Assembly: GCA_947628025.1 (NCBI GenBank)
Contig: CANQYH010000088.1
Location: 1 to 10,770 of the forward strand
Length of the DNA: 10,770 nucleotides
Direction: 5' to 3'
DNA from: an uncultured Lachnospiraceae bacterium
GTDB taxonomy: Bacteria; Bacillota; Clostridia; Lachnospirales; Lachnospiraceae
Program-made: the position numbers and the translations under genes
In this document: in pieces, positions 1 to 6,384 of the stretch
How the letters are laid out: each line of letters starts with the position of its first letter
How positions within the stretch are numbered: the first letter of the stretch is position 1
Notes under the pieces: generated by a model
What the model saw: only the letters and a program-made list of their open reading frames with translations
Told to the model about the DNA's origin: nothing
Database searches by the model: none

Positions 1-419
1 CGGACAGGACGGTGTCCCATGCGCCGTCCGCGCTGATGCTGGCCCATCTGTATTTTGACCGTTTCTCCCCGCTGGGACAGGATCTTCAGAAAGCCCAATC
101 TTACTGGCAGACCGCGCAGGCGGCTGAGCCGGATTGGCAGAGGGCGGCCGGGCGCGCGATGGCGGAGAAAGCCTACACGGAGGCACTGGCGTATTATCTG
201 GGTTACGGCGAACGGTACGGGGATGGCGAGAGCCTGTTTCAGGCCAGCAAGATCTGGCTGCGGAAAGGGGGCCGCCGCCAGCTGGTCGCGGTCCTGCGGT
301 ACGCGGCGGAAGATCTGCATTATGAGAAAGCCAGGACTTACCTGAGCGGCATCGAGAGGATCCCGGAGGAAGAGCTGCGGGCGATGCCGTATACGGATGA
401 GAAGAAACCGGCGGATTGA
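1..419 (+). CDS. TPR/Sel1-like repeat protein, C-terminal fragment (5' end outside window)
   Basis: The reading frame (codons starting at base 3) is open to the left edge, so the GTG at 12 is probably an internal valine and the true start lies upstream. About 139 residues are visible. They are helical and rich in Ala, Tyr, Leu and Glu, with Sel1/TPR-like spacing: an A-x-LY segment, then QKAQSYWQTAQA, then TEALAYYLGYGERYGDG and a KARTYL helix. Such repeats form helical scaffolds for protein-protein contacts. No catalytic motif or membrane segment is visible. The stop lies 18 bases before the next gene and the two are surely cotranscribed, so this may be an adaptor for the kinase-like/vWA pair downstream. 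It could instead be the repeat tail of a larger multidomain protein; the missing N-terminus could hold an enzymatic domain. The fold is moderately sure, the role unknown. Confidence 0.7.
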   Translation, partial: DRTVSHAPSALMLAHLYFDRFSPLGQDLQKAQSYWQTAQAAEPDWQRAAGRAMAEKAYTEALAYYLGYGERYGDGESLFQASKIWLRKGGRRQLVAVLRYAAEDLHYEKARTYLSGIERIPEEELRAMPYTDEKKPAD

Positions 420-437
420 CAGAGAGGGGGAATTGCT

Positions 438-2483
438 ATGCCATACGGTTCTTATGGCAGGGATCCGGAAAAGAACCTGACGGTCTTCGGACTTCTGAAG
501 CAGAAGCGGAAACTTTTATTTGATTCCAGCAGTTTAAACGGGACGGGCTTTTTGAAGCTGGTAAACGAGCATTATGGGGATCTGAGCGGGTCGAAAGGCC
601 AGCTGTTCGTCCCCTCGTTTGCGCTGCCCTTGCTCGGGGGGCAGGCGGAAGCGGCGGTGAAACTTCTGACCGGCCGGGAGATCCTGACCGTGCTTGAGGC
701 GCAGGGAACGGATTACGCCGCGCTCATGCCGCAGCTTGCCGCCATGAACCGCAGCCGGGACCTCTGCATCGTGGTCAATGACAGCGGCAGGCGAAAACAG
801 ATCATCGAGGCGGCCAGAGGGGCGAAGACGTTCGTCCGCCTGCTTTATATGGACGGCCAGGGAGGATTGTCCGAAGCGTTCCCCTATGAAAAGGCGGCCG
901 GGAGCGCCTCTCCCCGACCGAAAGCCGCGTCCTTTACGATCCGTACTGAGCCCGAGAAGATCCAGGTACGGCCGGTCGTGCTTTCCGAACAGATCGGGGA
1001 AAGGACCATTGTTTATGGAGAAAACCGGCGGGAGGTGAAGCTGCTTAAACAGGAGATCACTAATCCCAACGCAGTTACATACAGCACCGGCGTTCCCGGC
1101 ATGTGGGCCAAGATCTACCGCCCGGAAGCGCTGAACACGTTCCTGGAAGAGAAGCTGAAACGGATGCTTTCGGTGAAAGTCTCGCACAAGGGGCTTTGCT
1201 GGCCGGTCGAGCTTTTGCATGACGGAGAGGGACATTTCGCAGGCTACCTGGCACCGGCGGCCGCGGGCGAACCGATGCATCTGTCGGTGTTTCGGCAGGC
1301 GAAGCTGAACGCGTGGGGATGGACGAAACAGGATCTCTGCGAATTGACGCTGACGGTTCTCGGCACGATCCGCTATCTGCACGGCATGAATATCCTGATG
1401 GGCTGCATCAATCCCGCCGCCATCCGCGTGACCGACGGGAAAGACGGCAGGATCGAAGCGTTTTTTACGGATACGGACAATTATCAGATCGACGGCTTCC
1501 CCAGCCTCGTATACAACGCCAGCTTTACGCCGCCGGAGTTCCGGGACCGGAAGCTTTATATGTGCGGCAGGGAGAATGAGAACTATGCGGTCGCCGTGCT
1601 GACGTTTATGCTGATGATGGCGGGGAAAGCCCCCGCTGCGGCGTCCTCCGGCCGGGGCTTCTCGTTTTCCGGCGATTCGGGGGCTGACGACGGCGCACAG
1701 AGCCGCGGCATGTGGAGCTTTATGTGGAGCCATCTGACCTGGCCTTTGAAAAACGCGTTCAGGCAGACGTTCTGCGCGGGCGGCAAGAATGAGAAGCCGG
1801 AAGACCGCCGGGACGTTTCCAACTGGATCGGCCTGGTCCTGGGCCAGAAAGAAGAGCTGGTCAGGCTGGAAGAGCTTCAGAAGGCCGGCGGACTGGCGGA
1901 TCCCGCCGACGCGGAATCGCTGAAAATCTATCCGCGGACCTTTAAGCGGGGCAAAAACGAGACCTTTTATCCGTGCAGGGTCTGCGGCGTCCGCCATCCC
2001 GGGAAGTATTTCCGGATCGCGGAGCAGATGTACCGGGAGCTGACCGGCAAGGAGGCAGACCCGGGCAGCGCCGCCTTTGAGGAATACCGGATCTGCAACG
2101 GCTGCATTGACAAGCGGTCGGAGGTCTCCTTTACCTGCGAGATCTGCAAAAAAACGTATTTCTATACCAACCGGGCCGCCCTGTATCTGGGCGCGAAGCA
2201 GAAAGCGGGATGGAACGCTCAGAAATACTGCCGCGACTGCAAGAAAAAAACGCTTCCCTGCCAGGACTGCGGAAAGCCGGTCCCGTATTTCTGGCTGAAA
2301 AACGGCCGGTGCGCCGAATGCAACAGCCGGCGGGGCAAGATGGCCTATAAGACGGTCGTGTGCAAAAGCTGCGGCACGCCTTTTGTGATCACCAACGAAG
2401 AGCATGAGCGCAGCATCGAGAAAGGGCTCCGGGAGGCGGTCTATTGCAAGGCGTGCAGGGCCGAGAGGAAAAAAGCGCAGTAG
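438..2483 (+). CDS. Kinase-fold (probable pseudokinase) protein with zinc-ribbon tail and possible PIN-like N-terminus
   Basis: A 681-residue cytosolic protein; the ATG follows GAGGGGG at 424-430. Three regions are visible. Residues 24-145 look like a PIN-type nuclease fold: KLLFDSSSL with Asp29, then FVPSFALPLL, then LCIVVNDSG with Asp115; this is only a pattern match. Residues 210-400 are a protein-kinase-like domain related to YegI: MWAKIY (Lys225), a Glu in FLEEKL (237/238), LHGMNILMGCINPAAI as catalytic loop, FTDTDNYQI (Asp345) in the DFG position, and TPPEF. YegI-type kinases carry GDxNxxN in the catalytic loop. Here Cys323 replaces the Asp and Ala328 the metal-binding Asn, so phosphotransfer is doubtful. 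Residues 513-673 contain eight CxxC pairs (513/516, 553/556, 567/570, 598/601, 608/611, 625/628, 642/645, 670/673), enough for four zinc ribbons. The vWA gene follows after 15 bases. A role as a sensor or scaffold with the vWA partner is inferred. Confidence 0.82.
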   Translation: MPYGSYGRDPEKNLTVFGLLKQKRKLLFDSSSLNGTGFLKLVNEHYGDLSGSKGQLFVPSFALPLLGGQAEAAVKLLTGREILTVLEAQGTDYAALMPQLAAMNRSRDLCIVVNDSGRRKQIIEAARGAKTFVRLLYMDGQGGLSEAFPYEKAAGSASPRPKAASFTIRTEPEKIQVRPVVLSEQIGERTIVYGENRREVKLLKQEITNPNAVTYSTGVPGMWAKIYRPEALNTFLEEKLKRMLSVKVSHKGLCWPVELLHDGEGHFAGYLAPAAAGEPMHLSVFRQAKLNAWGWTKQDLCELTLTVLGTIRYLHGMNILMGCINPAAIRVTDGKDGRIEAFFTDTDNYQIDGFPSLVYNASFTPPEFRDRKLYMCGRENENYAVAVLTFMLMMAGKAPAAASSGRGFSFSGDSGADDGAQSRGMWSFMWSHLTWPLKNAFRQTFCAGGKNEKPEDRRDVSNWIGLVLGQKEELVRLEELQKAGGLADPADAESLKIYPRTFKRGKNETFYPCRVCGVRHPGKYFRIAEQMYRELTGKEADPGSAAFEEYRICNGCIDKRSEVSFTCEICKKTYFYTNRAALYLGAKQKAGWNAQKYCRDCKKKTLPCQDCGKPVPYFWLKNGRCAECNSRRGKMAYKTVVCKSCGTPFVITNEEHERSIEKGLREAVYCKACRAERKKAQ

Positions 2484-2498
2484 GAACGAGGGGGATTT

Positions 2499-3404
2499 AT
2501 GGAAGAATACAAGGCGTCCTTGGACGATTTTTCAGAGGCTTATTATACCGCGGAATATTACGATCAGTATGAGAGCACGATCCTGAGCGGAAACGCCAGG
2601 ATTCCCATCTGTTTCTGTGTGGATACCAGCAGCTCCATGCGGATCATCATTAACGACCCATCGGACTGCATCGTCGAGGAGGGGACGGCGAGGAACGACG
2701 ACGGCGGCCAGGTGGTCAGCGTGCGCCCGAAACCGGGAGTAAAGCTGGTGACCCGGATGGAAGAGCTGCAGAATGTCCTCAGCAATATGCTCCAAAAGAT
2801 GCGGCAGGACGAGATATTGTCCGGCTCGGCGGCGGTCTGCATCGTGACCTTTGACCAGTATGCGGACTGCTATGTGGAATTTACGGACCTGGACCGGGTA
2901 CATCCGAATTGTCCCTATCAGATCTGCGTAAACAAAGCGGAGACCAACGCGGCGAAAGGACTGGAGATGGCGCTGGACCGGCTGAAACGGCAGCAGGAGA
3001 TGAACGCCGGCGCGGGAAACGACAGCTACAGGCCGGTGCTGATCTTTTTAAGCGACGGGAACCCTACGGACGGGAAAGAAGCGGAACGGCTCCGGCAGGA
3101 GATTCGGCGGCGGTCCGAGGATGGGGAACTGCAGGTGATCCCGGTAGGAATCGGCCGCGGGATCGACGAGCGCTGGCTGATGGGGCTGTCGGGAGAAAAT
3201 ACGGTCTATCATATGAATACCGACCGGGAATTTGAAAAGGTATTTTCCGAGATCACCAGGAAGATCCGGCGGACGACTATGGTAATGGCGGCGGATGAGG
3301 ACGACAGCGAGTATCTGATGGCCGCCGACGTCCGCGAGGATCTCCCCAGTACCTGCTACGGCAGGGACCATTCGGAATTTCTGAAAGCGTTTCTGGAAGC
3401 GTAG
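2499..3404 (+). CDS. vWA domain protein, YegL/TerY-like
   Basis: A 301-residue von Willebrand factor A protein, predicted cytosolic (no signal peptide or membrane helix). The metal-ion-dependent adhesion site is complete: DTSSS with Asp42, Ser44 and Ser46 after the hydrophobic strand IPICFCV; Thr149 in AETNAAKGL; and Asp186 in LIFLSDGNPTDG. The strand LQVIPVGIG (211-219) and the C-terminal helix FEKVFSEITRKI complete the Rossmann-like core. A segment of about 35 residues (51-85), rich in Asp and Gly, is inserted after the DxSxS motif and could be an extra surface loop. An acidic N-terminal tail of about 30 residues precedes the domain. The ATG has GAGGGGGA just upstream, the same Shine-Dalgarno style as the preceding gene. 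In YegL and TerY families the vWA protein is encoded beside a kinase and a PP2C phosphatase; the kinase-like gene is adjacent here, and no phosphatase lies in the window. It is likely a metal-dependent assembly partner of that protein. Confidence 0.87.
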   Translation: MEEYKASLDDFSEAYYTAEYYDQYESTILSGNARIPICFCVDTSSSMRIIINDPSDCIVEEGTARNDDGGQVVSVRPKPGVKLVTRMEELQNVLSNMLQKMRQDEILSGSAAVCIVTFDQYADCYVEFTDLDRVHPNCPYQICVNKAETNAAKGLEMALDRLKRQQEMNAGAGNDSYRPVLIFLSDGNPTDGKEAERLRQEIRRRSEDGELQVIPVGIGRGIDERWLMGLSGENTVYHMNTDREFEKVFSEITRKIRRTTMVMAADEDDSEYLMAADVREDLPSTCYGRDHSEFLKAFLEA

Positions 3405-3416
3405 GCCGCGGGGCCT
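3403..3416. terminator. Possible bidirectional hairpin between convergent genes
   Basis: AGGCC (3403-3407) and GGCCT (3412-3416) pair around a GCGG tetraloop, placing a short GC-rich hairpin across the stop codons of the vWA gene and the convergent acetyltransferase gene, which are only 11 bases apart. There is no real T-tract on either side, so this is at best a weak terminator. No better candidate is visible for either gene. Confidence 0.25.
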
Positions 3417-3886
3417 TAAAGGATCGCTTCCATGCCCAGCTTCAGCGGCTTCAGTCCCATGGCCTCGTAAAATTTCATGGCGGAGGGATTGCAGTGCCAG
3501 ACGTTCAGCGTCACATTGTAGCAGCTGCTCTGTTTGGCAAAGTCCAGGACCGCGTGGTAGATCTGCGAGCCGATGTGACGGCCGCGGATCTGCTCGTCCA
3601 CGCACAGATCGTCGATGTAGAGGGTGGTGTGGCGGGTTGTGGCTCCGCTGCCGTCGTAGCGTTCAAAAATGCAGAAAGCGTAGCCCAGCACCTGTCCGTC
3701 CTCGTCCACGCCTACGAAGATCGGCCGTTCGTCGTCGCGGATGATAGCCAGCAGTTCCTCGTCGTTATATTTTTTGCCTCCATCCCTAAAAAGGTCGGGG
3801 CGTCCGTCATGATGGACCCGGCATACCTGGTAAAGCAGGCGGTTGATGCCGTCCATGTCTTGTTCTGCAGCTCTTCGAATCTCCAT
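3416..3886 (-). CDS. GNAT family N-acetyltransferase
   Basis: A 156-residue single-domain GCN5-related N-acetyltransferase, predicted to move an acetyl group from acetyl-CoA to an amine; the substrate cannot be read from sequence. It begins MEIRRAAEQDMDGI, the usual first strand and helix. Motif A is TTLYIDDLCVDEQIRGRHIG (residues 87-106), whose RGRHIG is the pyrophosphate-binding loop with His104 where many members have Gly. Motif B follows as VTLNVWHCNPSAMKFYEAMG, with the Asn-x-x-Ala-x-x-Phe-Tyr pattern typical of the family. The frame stays open further upstream to 3967, but ATG 3886 is chosen because the N-terminal strand starts there, GGAG lies 10 bases before it, and a promoter -10 overlaps the longer version. 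It is monocistronic, convergent with the vWA gene and divergent from the HD-domain gene. Confidence 0.9.
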   Translation of the reverse strand: MEIRRAAEQDMDGINRLLYQVCRVHHDGRPDLFRDGGKKYNDEELLAIIRDDERPIFVGVDEDGQVLGYAFCIFERYDGSGATTRHTTLYIDDLCVDEQIRGRHIGSQIYHAVLDFAKQSSCYNVTLNVWHCNPSAMKFYEAMGLKPLKLGMEAIL

Positions 3887-3946
3887 AAAGATCAAACTCC
3901 TTTTATCTGAAATGATCGTGTTTCGGTTCGGAACCGGAACGGAATC

Positions 3947-3975
3947 ATTATACACGAGTTCCCGCAAAATGAAAA
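3947..3975 (-). promoter_or_regulatory. Promoter of the GNAT gene
   Basis: Read on the - strand, TTTTCA (3975-3970) and a perfect TATAAT (3952-3947) are separated by 17 bases. This places the transcription start about 55 bases before the ATG at 3886. The -35 is one arm of the dyad at 3970-3985. Confidence 0.6.
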
Positions 3976-3985
3976 GCGGTTTTCA
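3970..3985. promoter_or_regulatory. Perfect dyad TGAAAA-GCGG-TTTTCA, possible operator
   Basis: A 6+6 inverted repeat with a 4-base centre lies exactly on the -35 element of the GNAT promoter, where a bound dimeric repressor would block RNA polymerase. No regulator gene is adjacent. It could also be a chance palindrome, because this short stretch is AT-rich. Confidence 0.3.
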
Positions 3986-4025
3986 AAAGATCGGGGGCGT
4001 GAGGCGCGGCGGAAGACAAAAACGG

Positions 4026-4053
4026 TTGCGCAATCCTCTGGAAATGGTATAAT
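4026..4053 (+). promoter_or_regulatory. Extended -10 promoter of the HD-domain gene
   Basis: TTGCGC (4026-4031), a 16-base spacer and the extended -10 TGGTATAAT (4045-4053) form a near-consensus vegetative promoter. It predicts a leader of about 110 bases before the ATG at 4170. That leader contains a hairpin, GCTGC-AC-CGAAG (4107-4118) against TTTCGGCAGC (4136-4145), ending 10 bases before the GGAGG Shine-Dalgarno sequence. No known riboswitch class was recognised in it. Confidence 0.7.
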
Positions 4054-4169
4054 GAATTCGAAAGCGCGGCCGGGACGGAGGGGAAAGCGGCTGTATTTTG
4101 CGGCTTGCTGCACCGAAGTGGGCAGAAAGAAAGCCTTTCGGCAGCGGGCAATTTTGGAGGAATGGCGGT

Positions 4170-4817
4170 ATGGAACGTATGACGAAAGAACAGAACGTAT
4201 TGGATTATTATGTGCTGTGCAGCCGGCTGAAGGACGTGGTCCGGACCGGCTGGAAAGACTGGCACGTCAGGCGGGAGCGGGTCGAGAGCGTGGCGGAACA
4301 TGTTTTCGGCGTCCAGATGCTGGCGATCGCAATGAGATCCGAATATCAGTATGACATCGATATCCTGAAGGTGATCTTTATGCTGGCAATCCACGAGATC
4401 GGCGAGGCGGTGATCGGGGACCTGACCCGGTTCCAGATCGGCGCGGAGGAAAAGGAAAAGCGGGAGCACGACGCGGTGCACCGGATCCTGGGCGGACTGC
4501 TGGACGGGGCGCGGATCGAGGAGCTGTTTCTGGAATTTGACGCTCATCAGACCCCGGAAGCATTGTTCGCTTATCAGTGCGATAAGTTGGAGTGCGACCT
4601 GCAGTGCCGGCTGTACGACGAGGAGGGCTGCGTCGATCTGGCGCATCAGGAGGGCAACCGCACGGCGGAGGACGCCGCGGTCGCCGAACTTTTGAAAAGC
4701 GGCGCTTCCTGGTCGGAGATGTGGCTGCAGTTCGGGAGGCAGAGCTATCCCTACGACGAGCATTTCCGGGCGGTATCGGAGTACGCGTCGGAGCATACGC
4801 TCCGCGCCGGCAAATGA
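4170..4817 (+). CDS. HD-domain hydrolase, YfbR/HDDC2-like (HD_3) nucleotidase family
   Basis: A 215-residue cytosolic all-helical protein of the HD superfamily. Members of the YfbR/HDDC2 group remove phosphate from deoxynucleoside 5'-monophosphates with a divalent metal. Visible metal-ligand motifs are ERVESVAEHVFG (His44), MLAIHEIGEAVIGDLT (His75-Glu76, with Gly83-Asp84 after) and CDKLECDLQ (Asp138). The classical His-Asp doublet is thus His-Glu, so the substrate or activity may differ from E. coli YfbR. The ATG at 4170 has GGAGG at 4156-4160 with a 9-base spacer. The frame is open further upstream to 4098, but those codons look like leader sequence and lack a ribosome-binding site. The gene has its own promoter and seems monocistronic, followed by the DUF1848 remnant. 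The family call is good; nucleotide housekeeping is inferred. Confidence 0.82.
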   Translation: MERMTKEQNVLDYYVLCSRLKDVVRTGWKDWHVRRERVESVAEHVFGVQMLAIAMRSEYQYDIDILKVIFMLAIHEIGEAVIGDLTRFQIGAEEKEKREHDAVHRILGGLLDGARIEELFLEFDAHQTPEALFAYQCDKLECDLQCRLYDEEGCVDLAHQEGNRTAEDAAVAELLKSGASWSEMWLQFGRQSYPYDEHFRAVSEYASEHTLRAGK

Positions 4818-4880
4818 GGGCTGTTTTGCCGGAGAAAGAGCCGGAAACCGCGGCAGATGACGGAGGATCTGAATAAAACT

Positions 4881-5029
4881 ATGATATTAAGCGTGAGCCG
4901 GAGAACGGATATCCCGAACTATTATTCCGAATGGTTTTTCAACCGGACAAAAGGACGGCGCTGATCCCGGCCTTTCAAAAATTATCGGATAAGACCGGCA
5001 GGGAAAACGTGATCTGGAGGTGCGATCCG
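4881..5029 (+). pseudogene. Decayed DUF1848 gene: N-terminal piece plus frameshifted internal piece
   Basis: ATG 4881 opens MILSVSRRTDIP followed by NYYSEWFFNR, the hallmark N-terminus of DUF1848 proteins, but the frame stops at 4962-4964 after 27 codons. In another frame, from about 4955, the sequence reads ALIPAFQKLSDKTGRENVIW then RCDP (4958-5029). This matches the family's internal segment ending in WRYDP, which in intact members of roughly 300 residues lies about 80 residues further along. So one internal deletion has joined the two pieces out of frame, and the homology then ends; the C-terminal cysteine-rich part is gone. DUF1848 has no established function. The correspondence rests on family memory, not an alignment. 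What remains cannot make a functional protein. Confidence 0.72.
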
Positions 5030-5092
5030 GGCGGCCATTTGTCCATCACAGTACCTTTCCGCCATAAAACAGTGGCGCGGGCCGTTTTTCTG

Positions 5093-5101
5093 TGGTATGA
5101 T
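5093..5101 (+). promoter_or_regulatory. Possible extended -10 promoter before the MBL hydrolase gene
   Basis: TGGTATGAT is an extended -10 (TG-n-TATGAT) followed by GGAGAC. No convincing -35 lies 16-18 bases upstream (TGGCGC at the best spacing). If used, it gives a leader of about 195 bases to the ATG at 5304, which contains the paired structure at 5144-5284. Confidence 0.4.
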
Positions 5102-5143
5102 GGAGACAAAGAAAGGGGCGCTGCTGCCGGGTGCGTATCAGAT

Positions 5144-5284
5144 GGGGCCGTCCCGCGCGGTTTATAAAATGCGGGCCGGACCCACAGGCGGCCGCGTGGA
5201 AAAACGCCGTTTTGCGGGAACCGCGCGGAGAAGTTTGGACGGAAAGGCAGCTTCGCAGAGAGGACGGGGCGGAAAGACGGCCCC
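5144..5284 (+). promoter_or_regulatory. Strongly base-paired leader of the MBL hydrolase gene
   Basis: Two perfect inverted repeats are nested. GGGGCCGTC (5144-5152) pairs with GACGGCCCC (5276-5284), and the directly adjacent CCGCGCGGTT (5153-5162) pairs with AACCGCGCGG (5219-5228). Smaller hairpins fall inside, for example GAAGTT (5230-5235) with AGCTTC (5249-5254). The outer stem ends 6 bases before the AAGGAG ribosome-binding site (5291-5296), so folding could affect translation. No known riboswitch consensus was recognised. High GC raises the chance of accidental pairing, and some of this DNA may be relic of the upstream pseudogene. Confidence 0.35.
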
Positions 5285-5303
5285 GCAGGAAAGGAGAATC
5301 CGT

Positions 5304-5930
5304 ATGACAAAGAGTATGACAATTACATGGCTGGGACATTCGTGTTTTAAGGTGGAATCGGGCGGATACGCGGTGATCCTGGACCCGTACGCGGACGGGT
5401 ACGTGCAGGGACTGGGGCCGCTGCGCGAAAAAGCCAATCAGGTCCTGTGCAGCCACGGCCACGGCGACCACAACGCGGTGCAGGTGATCGATGTGGTTCC
5501 GGGCGGTCCGTCCCCGTTTCAGGTGACGGTACTGGATACGTACCATGACGATGTGCGCGGGGCGAAGCGGGGACCCAATAAGATCCATATCCTGGACGAC
5601 GGGACGTTCCGCGTGGCGCATCTGGGGGATTTGGGGTGCGCGCTGACGGACGCAGAGGCGGAAGCGCTTCGCGGGGTGGACGTACTGCTGGTTCCGGTGG
5701 GCGGATTTTTTACGATCGACGCGAAACAGGCGAAAGCCGTCGCGGACCGGATCGGACCGAGAGTGACGGTTCCCATGCACTACCGGGGAGAAAGCTTCGG
5801 CTTCGACGTGCTGGCGCCGCTTGCGGATTTTACGTCCCTGTGCGGGGATGTAAAGGTTTATGACACCAATACGCTGACGCTGACAAAAGACACGCCGCGG
5901 CAGACCGCCGTGCTGGCGTGTCCGCGGTAG
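5304..5930 (+). CDS. UlaG-like MBL-fold metal-dependent hydrolase
   Basis: A 208-residue metallo-beta-lactamase-fold protein of the Lactamase_B_3/UlaG-like group, cytosolic, with a two-metal active site. It begins MTITWLGHSCFKVE, the usual family opening. The metal site reads SHGHGDH (His51, His53, Asp55, His56), then a conserved YHDDVRGAKRGPNKIHI segment, HLGDLGC with Asp109, and VPMHY with His159. These are consistent with an active hydrolase, but the substrate is unknown; UlaG itself acts on a lactone, and many relatives are uncharacterised. ATG 5304 is chosen because AAGGAG lies 7 bases upstream and homology starts there; the frame is open to 5097 but that part is the structured leader. 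It heads a + strand cluster: the next gene starts 7 bases after its stop. Confidence 0.9.
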   Translation: MTKSMTITWLGHSCFKVESGGYAVILDPYADGYVQGLGPLREKANQVLCSHGHGDHNAVQVIDVVPGGPSPFQVTVLDTYHDDVRGAKRGPNKIHILDDGTFRVAHLGDLGCALTDAEAEALRGVDVLLVPVGGFFTIDAKQAKAVADRIGPRVTVPMHYRGESFGFDVLAPLADFTSLCGDVKVYDTNTLTLTKDTPRQTAVLACPR

Positions 5931-5937
5931 GAGCGGG

Positions 5938-6351
5938 GTGACGGACCTGAACGATTTAAAGCAGAAATTTGCCCGCTTTATGGTGGGACGCTATGGGAGC
6001 GACGAGCTGAACCAGGCGCTTTTTGGGACGGTGCTGGTCCTGATCGTGATCAGCTTTTTTGTGCGGTCGCATGTGTTTCTGGTGGTGGAGCTTCTGCTGC
6101 TCGTATTGGCTTACGGGCGGATGTTTTCTAAAAACACAGCCAGGCGGTTTCAGGAGAACCAGAGGTTTCTCGATGTCCGTTTCCGGGCGCTGGAACGCTG
6201 GCGGAAGATCCGGGAGAGACTGAAAGACGGCAGGAAATATAAGATATTCAAATGTCCGAACTGCGGACAGAAGCTGCGGATCCCCAGGGGGCACGGAAAG
6301 ATCCGCGTCCGCTGCCGCAAATGCGGGCATGAGTTTGAGGGACGCAGCTGA
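5938..6351 (+). CDS. Small membrane protein with C-terminal zinc ribbon
   Basis: A 137-residue protein using a GTG start, with AGGAG overlapping the stop codon of the hydrolase gene, so translation is probably coupled. Residues 27-60 form two closely spaced hydrophobic helices (ALFGTVLVLIVISFFV and HVFLVVELLLLVLAY). A basic, helical stretch follows (residues 62-100, many Arg and Lys). The tail is a four-cysteine zinc ribbon: CPNC (106/109) and CRKC (126/129) separated by a basic loop, a form often seen in rubredoxin-like or nucleic-acid-binding knuckles. With two transmembrane helices, both ends should lie on the same side, most likely the cytoplasm given the basic residues. Proteins of this design are common in Lachnospiraceae but have no assigned function; anchoring a zinc knuckle to the membrane is all the sequence supports. 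Confidence 0.82.
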   Translation: MTDLNDLKQKFARFMVGRYGSDELNQALFGTVLVLIVISFFVRSHVFLVVELLLLVLAYGRMFSKNTARRFQENQRFLDVRFRALERWRKIRERLKDGRKYKIFKCPNCGQKLRIPRGHGKIRVRCRKCGHEFEGRS

Positions 6352-6384
6352 GGCAGAAGACGGAGTGTCCGGAGGGAGGTTTTT

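Noticed and set aside
534..2405. Long open frame of 623 codons on the - strand opposite the kinase-like gene
   Set aside because: It is antisense to a gene with clear motifs, is rich in Arg/Pro/Ala/His as expected from a GC-rich shadow frame, and shows no recognisable domain.
3948..4796. 282-codon - strand frame opposite the HD-domain gene
   Set aside because: It crosses both promoters and the HD gene, and its composition is that of a reverse-complement shadow.
4931..5167. Possible intact 78-residue gene
   Set aside because: Its recognisable part is an internal DUF1848 segment; the rest shows no similarity, and there is no good ribosome-binding site, so it is treated as part of the pseudogene.
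5097..5303. 69-codon N-terminal extension of the MBL hydrolase
   Set aside because: The encoded stretch is Arg/Gly-rich with no family similarity, coincides with the paired leader, and the ATG at 5304 has its own AAGGAG site at the start of homology.
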